A stretch of 64,000 nucleotides of DNA from Georgenia satyanarayanai (GTDB taxonomy: Bacteria; Actinomycetota; Actinomycetes; Actinomycetales; Actinomycetaceae), in assembly GCF_023715365.1 (NCBI RefSeq), contig NZ_JAMBNZ010000002.1, forward strand, positions 186,001 through 250,000, read 5' to 3'. Within the stretch, counting starts at the first letter, position 1. Every line of letters begins with the position of its first letter. Below the pieces are notes generated by a model. It was not told where the DNA came from. It ran no database searches and worked only from the letters and a program-made list of their open reading frames with translations. Shown here piece after piece: positions 18,055 to 26,784 of this stretch. Made by a program: the position numbers and the translations under genes.

Positions 18055-18717
18055 TCAGGTGAGGCCGGCGTCGTGGACGCACAGCGCGATCTGCACCCGG
18101 TTGCTCGCCTCGAGCTTCGTGAACAGGCGCCCGATGTGCGTCTTGACCGTCGCCAGCCCGAGGTAGAGCTCGGCGGCGATCTCGGCGTTGGACAGCCCGC
18201 GGCCGATGGCCACCGCCACCTCCCTCTCCCGGTCGGTGAGCCGGGAAACCCGCTCACGGGCGTGCTTCTCGCGGGTGTCGTCGGGTGTGCGCGTGGCCGC
18301 GGTGATGACCTGGGCCGTGACGCTCGGGGAGAGCATCGGCTCCCCGCGCGCGACGCGGACGACCGCGTCGACCAGCTGCGCTGGCGGGGTGTCCTTGAGG
18401 AGGAAGCCGGCCGCACCGTGACGCAGGGCCGTGAGCACCATCTCGTCGGTGTCGAAGGTCGTGAGGACGATGACGCGCGCGCTCGAGCCGCGCTCGGTGA
18501 GCCGACGCGTCGCGGCGAGCCCGTCCAGGCCGGGCATGCGGATGTCCATGAGGACGACGTCGGGCCGCTCCCGCTCGACGACGGTCAGCCCCTCGTGCCC
18601 GTCACCCGCCTCGCCGACGAGCTCGACGACGTCGCTCCCGCCGAGCATGAGCCGCAGACCGGTGCGGACCAGGGCGTCGTCGTCGACGACGACGACGCGC
18701 ACGCGCGGCGCGCTCAC
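18055..18717 (-). CDS. NarL/LuxR-family response regulator
   Basis: This 220-residue regulator has a receiver domain (VVVDDDALVRTGL, phospho-acceptor Asp in VLMDIRMPG, TTFDTDE, conserved Lys in FLLKD). The LuxR helix-turn-helix begins LTDREREVAVAIGRGLSNAEIA. The GTG start at 18717 overlaps the kinase stop (GTGA), so kinase and regulator are coupled. It most likely controls the divergent ABC-2 exporter genes beyond the kinase, as in LiaSR/DesKR-like stress systems; no operator is evident. Confidence 0.95.
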   Translation of the reverse strand: MSAPRVRVVVVDDDALVRTGLRLMLGGSDVVELVGEAGDGHEGLTVVERERPDVVLMDIRMPGLDGLAATRRLTERGSSARVIVLTTFDTDEMVLTALRHGAAGFLLKDTPPAQLVDAVVRVARGEPMLSPSVTAQVITAATRTPDDTREKHARERVSRLTDREREVAVAIGRGLSNAEIAAELYLGLATVKTHIGRLFTKLEASNRVQIALCVHDAGLT

Positions 18718-20030
18718 CTGCTCTCTACCCACGGCAGCCAGCATCGCACGGTGAAGGAGCCGCCCGGCCCGGCCGCGTGCTCGAGCACTCCCCCGGCCAG
18801 CTCGACCCGCTCGGCCAGGCCGACGAGACCGAAGCCACCGCCCGGCGCCGCTGGCACGGGGCGGCCCCACACCGGCGGCCCGTTGTGGACCTCGATCGTG
18901 AGCAGCCCGCCCGGTCCTCCGGCGAGGTGGACGACGACGTCGCTCCCGGGGGCGTGCTTGCACGCGTTGGTCAGCGCCTCCTGGACCACGCGGTAGGCGG
19001 TCCGTGAGGCAGTGGCGGGCAGGTCCGCGACGGCACGCAGGTCCCCGCCCGGCAGGCCGCTCGGGTCCAGGGCCGCCTCGACCTGGACGCGGGCGCCGTC
19101 GACGAGCTCGCGCACCTGCGTGAGCAGCGGCTGCGGTGGCTCGGCCCGGCCGCCGTCGACGCTGACCTGCCCACCGTCGGCGCGCAGCACGCCGAGCACC
19201 TCGCGCAGCTCGGTGAGGGCGAGGTGCGCGCTGCTCTGGATGACACCCGCGGCCTCCGCGGTCTCCTCCGGGGAGAGGTCGGTGCGGTAGGCCAGCGCGC
19301 CGGCGTGCATCGCCACGAGCGAGATGCGGTGGGCCAGGACGTCGTGCATCTCCCGGGCGATGCGGGTGCGCTCAGCCTCCCGGGCGGCCTCCGCCTTGAG
19401 TGCCTGCTCGCGCTCGGCCGTCTCCGCACGCACCCGGAGGGTGACGAGCAGCTCTCGCCGTGCGCCGACGTAGTAGCCGGTGGCCGAGCACGTGGCGGCC
19501 GTGGCGATCGCAAAGGCCCCGGAGAGGGTGGCGTAGCCGGCGGGGATGACGTCGCCCGCGATGGCGGGGCGCCACAGCAGCTCGTAGACGACGGTCGACC
19601 ACGCCCACACCACCATGACCGGCACGACCCACTGCCACCGCCGCCAGGTCGACACGGACACCGCGGCCACCGCCGCTGCACCGAGCGACGCCGCGGACAC
19701 CATCCCGAGCAGCCCGGTGAGCACCGCGGTGAGGAGGGGGTGGCGGCGCCGCAGCGCCAGCAGGCACAGGGCGACGACGCCGAGCGCAGCGTCGAGGAGG
19801 ATCGCCGCACCGACCCGGCCCGCGACGGCGTCGGACGCGTCGGTCTCGGCGACCGTGATGAGGTCGACGGAGACGACGAGCCACAGCACCAGCCCGATGC
19901 CGACGGCGGCGAGGTAGCGCCAGATCCGCGACCAGGGCCGCAACGACGGCGGCCCGTCCGTGCCGACCCTGTGGGGAACCGGCGGTGCTGCCGACCGGGT
20001 GACCGGCAGGGGTGGGGCCTGGGGGTGCAT
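18714..20030 (-). CDS. Sensor histidine kinase, HisKA_3 (NarL partner) type
   Basis: This 438-residue kinase has about six membrane segments in residues 38-190 and no large extracellular loop, so it probably senses the membrane or a partner transporter. A short coiled coil (LRVRAETAEREQALKAEA) leads to the phospho-acceptor helix RIAREMHDVLAHRISLV, with His in MHDVLAH. The ATPase domain has NACKHA (N box) and GFGLVGLAERV (G box). A TAGGGT -10 element sits exactly six bases before the ATG (20037-20042), suggesting a leaderless mRNA. Confidence 0.94.
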   Translation of the reverse strand: MHPQAPPLPVTRSAAPPVPHRVGTDGPPSLRPWSRIWRYLAAVGIGLVLWLVVSVDLITVAETDASDAVAGRVGAAILLDAALGVVALCLLALRRRHPLLTAVLTGLLGMVSAASLGAAAVAAVSVSTWRRWQWVVPVMVVWAWSTVVYELLWRPAIAGDVIPAGYATLSGAFAIATAATCSATGYYVGARRELLVTLRVRAETAEREQALKAEAAREAERTRIAREMHDVLAHRISLVAMHAGALAYRTDLSPEETAEAAGVIQSSAHLALTELREVLGVLRADGGQVSVDGGRAEPPQPLLTQVRELVDGARVQVEAALDPSGLPGGDLRAVADLPATASRTAYRVVQEALTNACKHAPGSDVVVHLAGGPGGLLTIEVHNGPPVWGRPVPAAPGGGFGLVGLAERVELAGGVLEHAAGPGGSFTVRCWLPWVESR

Positions 20031-20036
20031 GGGACC

Positions 20037-20042
20037 ACCCTA
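20037..20042 (-). promoter_or_regulatory. Candidate -10 element, leaderless kinase transcript
   Basis: TAGGGT on the minus strand matches the actinobacterial TANNNT -10 pattern and lies six bases before the kinase ATG. No Shine-Dalgarno sequence is present. The same TANNNT-N6-ATG geometry occurs before uvrB. The -35 region is not recognisable. Confidence 0.45.
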
Positions 20043-20159
20043 GGGACGGCGCGAGAGGACTCGGTCCACCGCAGGGCTCGCCGTCGTCAGCCGAAAGGTT
20101 GACGCCTCCGAGCCGGACCGCCGATCCGCGCGCGGTCGCCGGCCGGAAGTGTGGTCCCC

Positions 20160-21056
20160 ATGATCACCGCAGAGCACCTCACCCGGCGGTACGGCACCCG
20201 CGCCGTCGTCGACGACGTCTCCTTCACCGCCCGCCCCGGCAGGGTCACCGGCTTCCTCGGCCCCAACGGCGCCGGGAAGTCGACCACCATGCGCATGCTC
20301 ACCGGCCTCACCACGCCGACGTCGGGCCGCGCCACCATCCTCGGCTCGCCCTTCCGCGAGCTCGTCAACCCCGGCCGGCGGGTCGGCGTCCTCCTCGACG
20401 CCTCCGCCCAGCACGCCGGGCGCACCGGCCGCGAGGTGCTCCACCTGTCCGCGCGGCTCATGGGCCTGCGCCCGGGCCGGGTGGACGAGGTCCTCGCGAC
20501 CGTCGGGCTCACCGCCTCCGAGGCGGGCGCGCGGACGCGAACCTACTCCCTCGGCATGCGCCAGCGCCTCGGCCTGGCCCACGCCCTCCTCGGCGAGCCG
20601 GAGGTCCTCATCCTCGACGAGCCCGTCAACGGTCTGGACCCCGCCGGCATCCGCTGGATGCGGGCGCTGCTGCGCGGCTTCGCCGACGACGGCGGCACGG
20701 TGCTCCTGTCCTCCCACCTGCTGCGGGAGGTCGAGGCCGTCGCCGACGACCTCGTCATCATCGGCAGCGGCCGCATCCTCGCCCAGGGCAGCGCCGAGGA
20801 GCTCCTCGCCACCCCGGGCACGCAGGTGCGCAGCCTTGACGACGCGCTGCTCGCTCAGACCCTCAGCGCCGCCGGGCACGAGGTGACCCGCGCCGGGACG
20901 GGGATCACGACGTCGGCCACGGCGGAGGAGGTCGGCCGGACCGCCCTGGGCGCCGCCGTCGTCCTCACCGACCTGCGGCCCTCGGCCGCCACCGGCCTGG
21001 AGGACCTGTTCTTCGACACGACCGCCCAGCACGGGCGAGAGGAGACCGCAGCATGA
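20160..21056 (+). CDS. ABC-2 type exporter ATPase
   Basis: This 298-residue ATPase of the CcmA/bacitracin-export class has Walker A GPNGAGKST, Q-loop region VLLDASAQH, signature SLGMRQRLG (a common variant of LSGGQ in this class), Walker B LILDEP and H-loop LLSSHLL. A C-terminal extension follows. I took the ATG at 20160; a GTG nine bases earlier is an alternative. It is divergent from the two-component system and overlaps the permease gene by four bases. Drug or peptide export and self-protection is the usual role of this arrangement. Confidence 0.93.
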   Translation: MITAEHLTRRYGTRAVVDDVSFTARPGRVTGFLGPNGAGKSTTMRMLTGLTTPTSGRATILGSPFRELVNPGRRVGVLLDASAQHAGRTGREVLHLSARLMGLRPGRVDEVLATVGLTASEAGARTRTYSLGMRQRLGLAHALLGEPEVLILDEPVNGLDPAGIRWMRALLRGFADDGGTVLLSSHLLREVEAVADDLVIIGSGRILAQGSAEELLATPGTQVRSLDDALLAQTLSAAGHEVTRAGTGITTSATAEEVGRTALGAAVVLTDLRPSAATGLEDLFFDTTAQHGREETAA

Positions 21057-21838
21057 CCGCGACCACCGCCACCCGCCCCTCACCCGCCCGCACCGCTCCC
21101 CCGGGCGTCCCCTTCACGCGCCTGGCGCTCGTCGAGCTGTGCAAGCAGGTCGACACCCGCGCCGGCGTGTGGCTGCTCGCGGTGATCGTCCTGCTCAACG
21201 CGGGGCTCATCGCGCTCGTCCTGTTCACCGGCGAGCCGCAGATGCGCACCTGGCAGGAGCTGACCATGGCCTCCTCCCTCGCGCAGATGCTCCTCCTGCC
21301 GCTCATCGGGATCATGGCCGCCACCGGCGAGTGGTCCCAGCGCACCGCGCTGACGACCTTCACGCTCGAGCCGCGCCGCACGCGGGTCAACGCCGCCAAG
21401 ATGGTCTCGGCCCTGGGGCTGGGGCTCGCCGTCATGGTCGCCGCGCTGCTGGCCGGGGCGCTGTTCAACGTCGTCGGGATGGTCGCGCTCGACGGTGACG
21501 GCTCGTGGGCCCTGGAGTGGTCCGTGCTCGGCGGGATGCTCCTCGCCCTGCTGCTCCTCGTCGCCCAGGGCCTCGCGTTCGGGCTGGCGCTGCTGAGCAC
21601 GCCGGTCGCGATCGTCGCCTACCTCGCGCTGCCGACGCTGTGGACGGTCCTCACCATGCTCGTCTCCGCGCTGCAGCGCCCGGCGGAGTGGCTCAGCCTC
21701 GACTCCGCCATGGGCCCGCTCATGGAGGGCCAGATGACGGCGACGACGTGGGGCCAGCTCGCGACGTCCTCGCTCGTGTGGATCGGGGTGCCCCTCGCCG
21801 TCGGCCTGTGGCGCACCGCCCGCCGCGACGTCAGCTGA
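21053..21838 (+). CDS. ABC-2 type exporter permease
   Basis: This 261-residue membrane subunit has six predicted spans (for example VWLLAVIVLLNAGLIALVLF and LGLGLAVMVAALLAGALFNVVGMV). A cytosolic loop, GEWSQRTALTTFTLEPRRTRV, is typical of ABC-2 permeases next to CcmA-type ATPases. The ATG overlaps the ATPase stop (ATGA). With the ATPase it would form a homodimer-of-heterodimers exporter. The substrate is unknown; control by the adjacent kinase/regulator is inferred from position. Confidence 0.9.
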   Translation: MTATTATRPSPARTAPPGVPFTRLALVELCKQVDTRAGVWLLAVIVLLNAGLIALVLFTGEPQMRTWQELTMASSLAQMLLLPLIGIMAATGEWSQRTALTTFTLEPRRTRVNAAKMVSALGLGLAVMVAALLAGALFNVVGMVALDGDGSWALEWSVLGGMLLALLLLVAQGLAFGLALLSTPVAIVAYLALPTLWTVLTMLVSALQRPAEWLSLDSAMGPLMEGQMTATTWGQLATSSLVWIGVPLAVGLWRTARRDVS

Positions 21839-21864
21839 CCTCGCCCCGCGCCCCCGCCCGTTGC

Positions 21865-21905
21865 GCCGATAGCCGGATTCCTCCAGGAGGAATCCGGCTG
21901 TCGGC
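21865..21905. repeat. Repeat locus B: two opposed copies forming a hairpin
   Basis: One rightward copy (21865-21884, GCCGATAGCCGGATTCCTCC) is followed after one base by its inverted copy (21886-21905, GGAGGAATCCGGCTGTCGGC). There is one wobble in 20 base pairs. It lies between the convergent 3' ends of the ABC-2 permease and the acyltransferase, where a bidirectional terminator is expected. It has no T-run. This is the minimal form of the repeat family seen as arrays elsewhere in the window. Confidence 0.9.
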
Positions 21906-21958
21906 GGCAGGGGGTTGGGGTGCGGGTGCTCGGCGCGGAGGGGGTGCTGGCGCGGAGG

Positions 21959-22666
21959 TCAGGGGGTGGGGAGCGGGATGCCGCTCTGGCGGACCGCGTC
22001 CTCGACGTGCGCGGCCAGGCCCTGGTGGATCTGCTCCATGGCCCGCGTCATGACCTCGCGGTTGCCGCCCTCACGCTTCCCGGTGTCCAGCACGATCGGC
22101 TTGCCGAAGACGACGTGCAGGCGGGCGCGCGGCGGCGGGACGTAGCCGACCTTCTTGCCGGCGGGTCGGGTGCCGAGGCAGGCGACCGGCACGACCGGCG
22201 CGTTCCCGTGCACGGCGAGCCACGCGACGCCCGCCCGCGTGGACTGGACGTTGCCCGTCCCGCGGTTGCCCTCGGGGAAGATGCCGACGGCGCGCCCCTC
22301 GTGGAGCATCTGCTGGGCGACGGCGAGGGACGCCCGCCCGTGGCGCCGGTCCACCGGGATCTGCCCGGCGAGCGTCATGAGGAACCCGAGCGGGGAGTCC
22401 CAGAACTCCTGCTTGATGATGAAGTGCGAGCCGCGCGGGATGGCGCCGTGGAGCAGCGGGCCGTCGATGACGCCGGTGTGGTTGGAGGCGACGATGACCG
22501 GCCCGGTGCGCGGGACGTTCTCCGCGCCGTAGACCTTGGTGTTCCACCACACGTGGTCGAGGAACTGGCCCACGCGCCGGGACCAGACCGGACCCCAGCG
22601 GTAGATGTCCTCCGCCTTGACCCGGGAGCCACGTGAGGGCTCGGCGGCCGGCCGCGCGGTGCTCAC
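21959..22666 (-). CDS. PlsC-like 1-acyl-glycerol-3-phosphate acyltransferase
   Basis: This 235-residue acyltransferase has block I NHTGVID (the catalytic NHX4D), block III FPEGNRG and block IV VPVACLGT. It would transfer an acyl chain to lysophosphatidic acid at the inner membrane in phospholipid synthesis. The C-terminus ends in a short charged helix. Its ATG overlaps the cmk stop by four bases, so it belongs to the tyrA-cmk transcript. In many actinobacteria der follows directly here, but in this genome the two-component/ABC-2 block intervenes. Confidence 0.93.
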   Translation of the reverse strand: MSTARPAAEPSRGSRVKAEDIYRWGPVWSRRVGQFLDHVWWNTKVYGAENVPRTGPVIVASNHTGVIDGPLLHGAIPRGSHFIIKQEFWDSPLGFLMTLAGQIPVDRRHGRASLAVAQQMLHEGRAVGIFPEGNRGTGNVQSTRAGVAWLAVHGNAPVVPVACLGTRPAGKKVGYVPPPRARLHVVFGKPIVLDTGKREGGNREVMTRAMEQIHQGLAAHVEDAVRQSGIPLPTP

Positions 22667-23373
22667 TGCTCCTCCTGCCGCGCCTGCGCGACGACGCGCC
22701 GGACCACGGCGAGCGTCTGGTCGATGTCGAGGGCCGAGGAGTCGATGGTGACGACGCCGTCGGCCGCGGTGAGGAAGGTGGAGACCGTGGAGTCCTGGGC
22801 GTCGCGGCCCACGACCTCGTCGCGGGTCGCCGCGATGGCCTGGTCGTCCACGGTGCCGTGGAGCTCACGGGCCCGGCGCGCCAGGCGCGCTGCCTCGTCG
22901 GCGGTGAGGAGGATGCGCACGTCCGCGTCCGGGGCGACGACGGTCGTGATGTCACGCCCCTCGGCGACGATCCCGCGGCCGTCGCTGTGCCCGCCCGGCT
23001 GCCGCTCGGCGGCGATGATGGCGCGCTGCCGCTCCCGCAGCTGGGCGCGGACGTCGAGGTTCGTCGCGACCGCCGAGACGACCGAGGAGATCTCCGAGCG
23101 CCGGATCGCGGCCGTGATGTCGACGCCGTCGCACGTGATCGTCGGGTCGCCCGGGTCCACGCCCATGTCGAGGGGCATGACCTCGGTCGCCGCGGCGACC
23201 GCGGCGGTGTCGGTGAGCTCGACGCCCTGGCGGCGGCACCACCACGTCGCGGCGCGGTACATCGCCCCGGTGTCGAGGTAGGCCAGGCCCTCCGCGGCTG
23301 CGAGCCGCCTGCTGATCGTCGACTTCCCCGAGCCCGAGGGCCCGTCGATCGCCACCGTCACCGGTGCGGTCAT
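22663..23373 (-). CDS. cmk: Cytidylate kinase
   Basis: This 236-residue CMP/dCMP kinase converts CMP to CDP with ATP. The P-loop is GPSGSGKSTISRRLA near the N-terminus. YLDTGAMYRA is the NMP-binding motif, and GRDITTVV and the lid RRARELHG follow. The ATG at 23371-23373 overlaps the tyrA stop as ATGA. The gene sits between tyrA and a plsC-like gene, a common actinobacterial arrangement, and supplies CDP for nucleotide and phospholipid precursors. Confidence 0.97.
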   Translation of the reverse strand: MTAPVTVAIDGPSGSGKSTISRRLAAAEGLAYLDTGAMYRAATWWCRRQGVELTDTAAVAAATEVMPLDMGVDPGDPTITCDGVDITAAIRRSEISSVVSAVATNLDVRAQLRERQRAIIAAERQPGGHSDGRGIVAEGRDITTVVAPDADVRILLTADEAARLARRARELHGTVDDQAIAATRDEVVGRDAQDSTVSTFLTAADGVVTIDSSALDIDQTLAVVRRVVAQARQEEQ

Positions 23374-24491
23374 TCCGCCACCACTCTCCATCCGCGGGTC
23401 GTCAGCTCCTGCTCCAGCTCGGCCGCCGCGGCCGGCACCACCGACAGGTGGGCGATGCCCACCCGGGCGCCGGCCGAGTGCTCGAGCAGGAGGTCCTCGA
23501 TGTTCACGCCGATCTCCCCGACCTCGCCGAAGAGGCGGCCCAGCTCGCCGGGCTCGTCCGGGACGAGCACCTGGACGGTCGCGTAGCGGCGCGGGGCGCC
23601 GCCGTGCTTGCCCGGGACCCGGCCCACGCCGGTGTTGCCGGCGGAGACGACGGCGCTCAGCGCGCCCATCGCCCCGGGTGCCAGCGGCCCGTCGGTGGCG
23701 GCGCGGTCGAGGCTGTCGATGAGCGCGTCCAGGTCCGCGCGCAGCTCGCGCAGCCCCGCGGCGACGGGCCCCGCGTTGCCGACGAGGATCGCGGCCCACA
23801 GCCGCGGGTCGGAGGCGGCGATCCGGGTGACGTCGCGCAGGCCCTGCCCGGCGAGGGAGAGCGCCGCCTCGGGCGCGTCGACGAGACGCGCCGCGACGAG
23901 CGACGCCGCCAGCTGGGGGATGTGGGAGACGAGGGCGACGGCGTCGTCGTGCTCCTGCGGCGCGAGCGGCACCGGCAGGGCGCCGACGTCGAGGGCGAGG
24001 GCGCGCACGGCCCCCGCGGCGGCGGGCGAGGCGTCGTCGGCGGCGGAGATGACCCACGGCCGGCCCGCGAAGAGGTCCGCGTCCGCGGCGATCGCGCCGG
24101 AGCGCTCCCGGCCCGCCATGGGGTGGGAGCCGACGTACCGGGTGCGGGCGCCGTCGTCGGCCCCCTCGGCGACCTCGGCCGCGATGACGGCCTTGACGCT
24201 CGCGACGTCGGTGACGACGGCGCCCGGGTGACGGCGGAGCATGTCAAGGACGACCGGGCCGGCGACGTCGGGCGGGGTCGCGACCACGACGACGGCGGGC
24301 TCGGGGCTCGCGTCGTGGACGGGTTCACCCGCGCCCATGTCGCGTGCCAGGGCGAGCGCGGAGGGTGAGGCGTCGGAGAGCTGGACCGGCACGCCCTGGC
24401 CGGCGAGGCACAGCGCGATGCTCGTCCCCAGCAGCCCGGTGCCGACGACCTTGACGGGGCCCGTCGTCAGGGGTGCCGCCTGGCTCGTCAC
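23370..24491 (-). CDS. tyrA: Prephenate dehydrogenase with ACT domain
   Basis: This 373-residue enzyme oxidatively decarboxylates prephenate to 4-hydroxyphenylpyruvate for tyrosine. It has an NAD-binding GTGLLGTS near residue 17, the catalytic region GSHPMAGRERSG and an alpha-helical dimerisation part. The C-terminal ACT domain (about 298-373, beginning TVQVLVPDEPGELGRLF) should give feedback control by an aromatic amino acid. It is the first gene of the tyrA-cmk-plsC set, downstream of the pseudouridine synthase by about 60 bases. Confidence 0.95.
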   Translation of the reverse strand: MTSQAAPLTTGPVKVVGTGLLGTSIALCLAGQGVPVQLSDASPSALALARDMGAGEPVHDASPEPAVVVVATPPDVAGPVVLDMLRRHPGAVVTDVASVKAVIAAEVAEGADDGARTRYVGSHPMAGRERSGAIAADADLFAGRPWVISAADDASPAAAGAVRALALDVGALPVPLAPQEHDDAVALVSHIPQLAASLVAARLVDAPEAALSLAGQGLRDVTRIAASDPRLWAAILVGNAGPVAAGLRELRADLDALIDSLDRAATDGPLAPGAMGALSAVVSAGNTGVGRVPGKHGGAPRRYATVQVLVPDEPGELGRLFGEVGEIGVNIEDLLLEHSAGARVGIAHLSVVPAAAAELEQELTTRGWRVVAE

Positions 24492-24555
24492 GCTCCTGCT
24501 TCCTCCCTGCCCGTGGGCCGCCCGGCGCGGCGCCCGGGACAGAGTACCGCCCGGC

Positions 24556-25299
24556 TCACAGGCCGACGCTCGACATCAGCGTGCCGAGCTCGGTGCCGGA
24601 GATGACCCTCGTGTGGCCGGGCTTGAGCTGGCCCAGGCGCACGGTGCCGAAGCGGGTGCGCACGAGGCGCGTCACCGGGTGGCCCACCTGCTCGAGCATG
24701 CGGCGCACGATGCGGTTGCGGCCCTCGTGCAGCTCGATCTCGACGACGGACGCGCTCGGCGAGGTCTCCAGCACCGTGAAGCGGTCGGCGTGGGCGGGGC
24801 CGTCCTCGAGCGTGATGCCCTCGCGCATGCGGCGGGCCAGCGCGCGTGGGGCCTCGCCCTCGACCGTGGCGACGTAGGTCTTGGCCACCTCGTAGGAGGG
24901 GTGCGCGAGGCGGTGGGCGAGCTCGCCGTCGTTGGTGAGGAGGATGAGCCCCTCGGTCCGTTCGTCCAGGCGGCCCACGTGGAAGAGCCGCTCGGCGCGG
25001 TCGGACACGTACCGGGACAGGTCCGGGCGCCCCTGCTCGTCGCTCATCGTCGATACGACGCCGGCGGGCTTGTGCAGCGCGAGCGTCACCTTCGTCTCGT
25101 CGAGCTGCAGGCGCACGCCGTCGACGTGGATGACGGCGGTGGCCGGGTCCACGCGGGTGCCGAGCTCGTCGACGCGGTGCCCGTCGACGGTCACCCGCCC
25201 GTCGGCGATGAGGTTCTCGCAGGCGCGTCGCGAGCCGTAGCCCGCCGCGGCGAGGACCTTCTGCAGTCGGGTTCCTCCGGGCTGGTGCACGTCGGTCAT
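24556..25299 (-). CDS. 23S rRNA pseudouridine synthase, RluB/RsuA family
   Basis: This 247-residue enzyme has an N-terminal S4 RNA-binding domain (RLQKVLAAAGYGSRRACENLI) and an RsuA/RluB catalytic domain. The catalytic Asp lies in VGRLDERTEGLILLTNDG. The nucleotide-contact motifs LHKPAGVVST and GRNRIVRRM are present. It isomerises uridine in 23S rRNA helix 89/90 if it is the usual scpB neighbour. The ATG overlaps the scpB stop by four bases. Confidence 0.94.
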   Translation of the reverse strand: MTDVHQPGGTRLQKVLAAAGYGSRRACENLIADGRVTVDGHRVDELGTRVDPATAVIHVDGVRLQLDETKVTLALHKPAGVVSTMSDEQGRPDLSRYVSDRAERLFHVGRLDERTEGLILLTNDGELAHRLAHPSYEVAKTYVATVEGEAPRALARRMREGITLEDGPAHADRFTVLETSPSASVVEIELHEGRNRIVRRMLEQVGHPVTRLVRTRFGTVRLGQLKPGHTRVISGTELGTLMSSVGL

Positions 25300-25913
25300 C
25301 GCAGGTCTCCCTCCAGGTCGTCCAGGGTGTCGAGGTCGGGCAGGTAGGGGGCGAGCGGGGGCAGGTCGCCGAGCGAGCCGAGCCCCATCCGCTCGAGGAA
25401 GGAGGAGCTCGTCCGGTAGAGGACCGCACCGCCGTCGTCGTCGTGCCCGGCCTCCTCGATGAGCCCGCGGGCGAGGAGGGTGCGGACGACGCCGTCGACG
25501 TTGACGCCGCGGATCGCGGCCACCCGGCCGCGCGAGACGGGCTGGCGGTAGGCGATGACGGCGAGCGTCTCGAGGGACGCCTGGGTGAGGCGGGCGGTCT
25601 GGCCGTCCACGACGAAGCGGCCCACGACGTCGGCGTAGGCCGGCGCCGAGTACACGCGCCACCCGCCGGCGAGTTCGCGCAGCTCGAAGCCGCGCGGACG
25701 TCCGCCCCGCTCCCCCGCGTAGTCCGCGGCGAGCTCGGTGAGCAGCTCGCTGACCTGCCCGGTGGGCAGGCCGAGGACGCTGGCGAGCTGGGCGGCCGGC
25801 ACGGGCTCGTCGACGACCATGAGGATCGCCTCGAGGGCGGCGAGGTGCTCGCGCGGCATGACGTCGTCGGGCACCGGCTCGTAGCGCGGCGCCTCCTGCT
25901 CGGCGTCAGTCAT
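25296..25913 (-). CDS. scpB: Segregation and condensation protein B
   Basis: ScpB (205 residues) is the winged-helix kleisin-associated subunit of the SMC-ScpAB condensin. It has two winged-helix units. The second contains the conserved TQASLETLAVIAYRQPVSRGRVAAIRGVNVDGVVRTLL. The C-terminal tail is acidic. The ATG lies eight bases inside the end of scpA, so translation is coupled. Order parA-scpA-scpB-rluB is the standard actinobacterial arrangement. Confidence 0.96.
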   Translation of the reverse strand: MTDAEQEAPRYEPVPDDVMPREHLAALEAILMVVDEPVPAAQLASVLGLPTGQVSELLTELAADYAGERGGRPRGFELRELAGGWRVYSAPAYADVVGRFVVDGQTARLTQASLETLAVIAYRQPVSRGRVAAIRGVNVDGVVRTLLARGLIEEAGHDDDGGAVLYRTSSSFLERMGLGSLGDLPPLAPYLPDLDTLDDLEGDLR

Positions 25914-26784
25914 CGGTGCGTCCCTCGTCCTCGTCCGTGGCGTCGTAGTCGTCGGCGACGACGACGTCGCCCTCCTCGCTCCCGGACCACCGTACGGTGA
26001 GCTCGCCCAGCGGCTGTGCCTGGTCGAAGGTGATGGCGCCCTCACGGAAGAGCTCGAGCAGCGCGAGGAAGCGCGAGACGACGACGGCGGTGGACTCGGC
26101 GTCGGCGGTGAGCGCACGGAAGGTCGTGGTGCGGTGGCGGCGGAGCCGCTCGACGATGAGGGCCGCCTGCTCACGGACCGGGACGACGGGCGCGTGGAGG
26201 TGGCCCAGGTCCACCTGTGGCGGCCCGGGACGCGGGGCGAAGGCCGCGGCGGCGAGCTGGGCGAGGCGCTCGGGGCCCACCCGGATGACGAGCTCGGGCA
26301 GCAGGGCCGCGAAGTGCGGCTCGAGGCTCACCGAGCGCGGGTAGGAGCGGGTGCCGACGGCCCAGCGGCGCTCGAGGTCGGCGGCGACCTCCTTGTACGC
26401 GCGGTACTGGAGGAGGCGGGCGAAGAGGAGGTCACGGGCCTCGAGGAGCTCGAGGTCCTCCTCGTCCTCGACGCTGCCCCGCGGCAGCAGCCGGGCGGCC
26501 TTGAGGTCGAGGAGGGTCGCGGCGACGACGAGGAACTCGCTCGCCTGGCCGAGGTCCCACTCCGCCTGGCCGGCGAGGTGGGAGATGAACTCGTCGGTGA
26601 CCCTCGCCAGCGCGACCTCGGTGATGTCGAGCTTGTGCTTGGCGATGAGGGACAGGAGGAGGTCGAAGGGTCCGGAGAAGTTCTCCAGCGTCACCGCGAA
26701 GGCGGTGCGGTCCTGGGGCGCGGCGCCGGCGGCCGCTGGCCGCGGGGTCGGGGGTGCGGCCGCAGCCGCCTCAGGCGACGTCAC
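25906..26784 (-). CDS. scpA: Segregation and condensation protein A (kleisin)
   Basis: ScpA (292 residues with the chosen start) bridges the two SMC heads. The N-terminal kleisin region begins FAVTLENFSGPFDLLLSLIAKHKLDITEVALARVTDEF, the family hallmark. The C-terminal winged helix includes TTFRALTADAESTAVVVSRFLALLELFREGAITF. A GTG at 26782-26784 inside the end of parA gives the shortest plausible N-terminus (VTSPEAAAAAPP). Longer readings would run within parA. The 14-base overlap implies coupling. Confidence 0.93.
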   Translation of the reverse strand: MTSPEAAAAAPPTPRPAAAGAAPQDRTAFAVTLENFSGPFDLLLSLIAKHKLDITEVALARVTDEFISHLAGQAEWDLGQASEFLVVAATLLDLKAARLLPRGSVEDEEDLELLEARDLLFARLLQYRAYKEVAADLERRWAVGTRSYPRSVSLEPHFAALLPELVIRVGPERLAQLAAAAFAPRPGPPQVDLGHLHAPVVPVREQAALIVERLRRHRTTTFRALTADAESTAVVVSRFLALLELFREGAITFDQAQPLGELTVRWSGSEEGDVVVADDYDATDEDEGRTDD

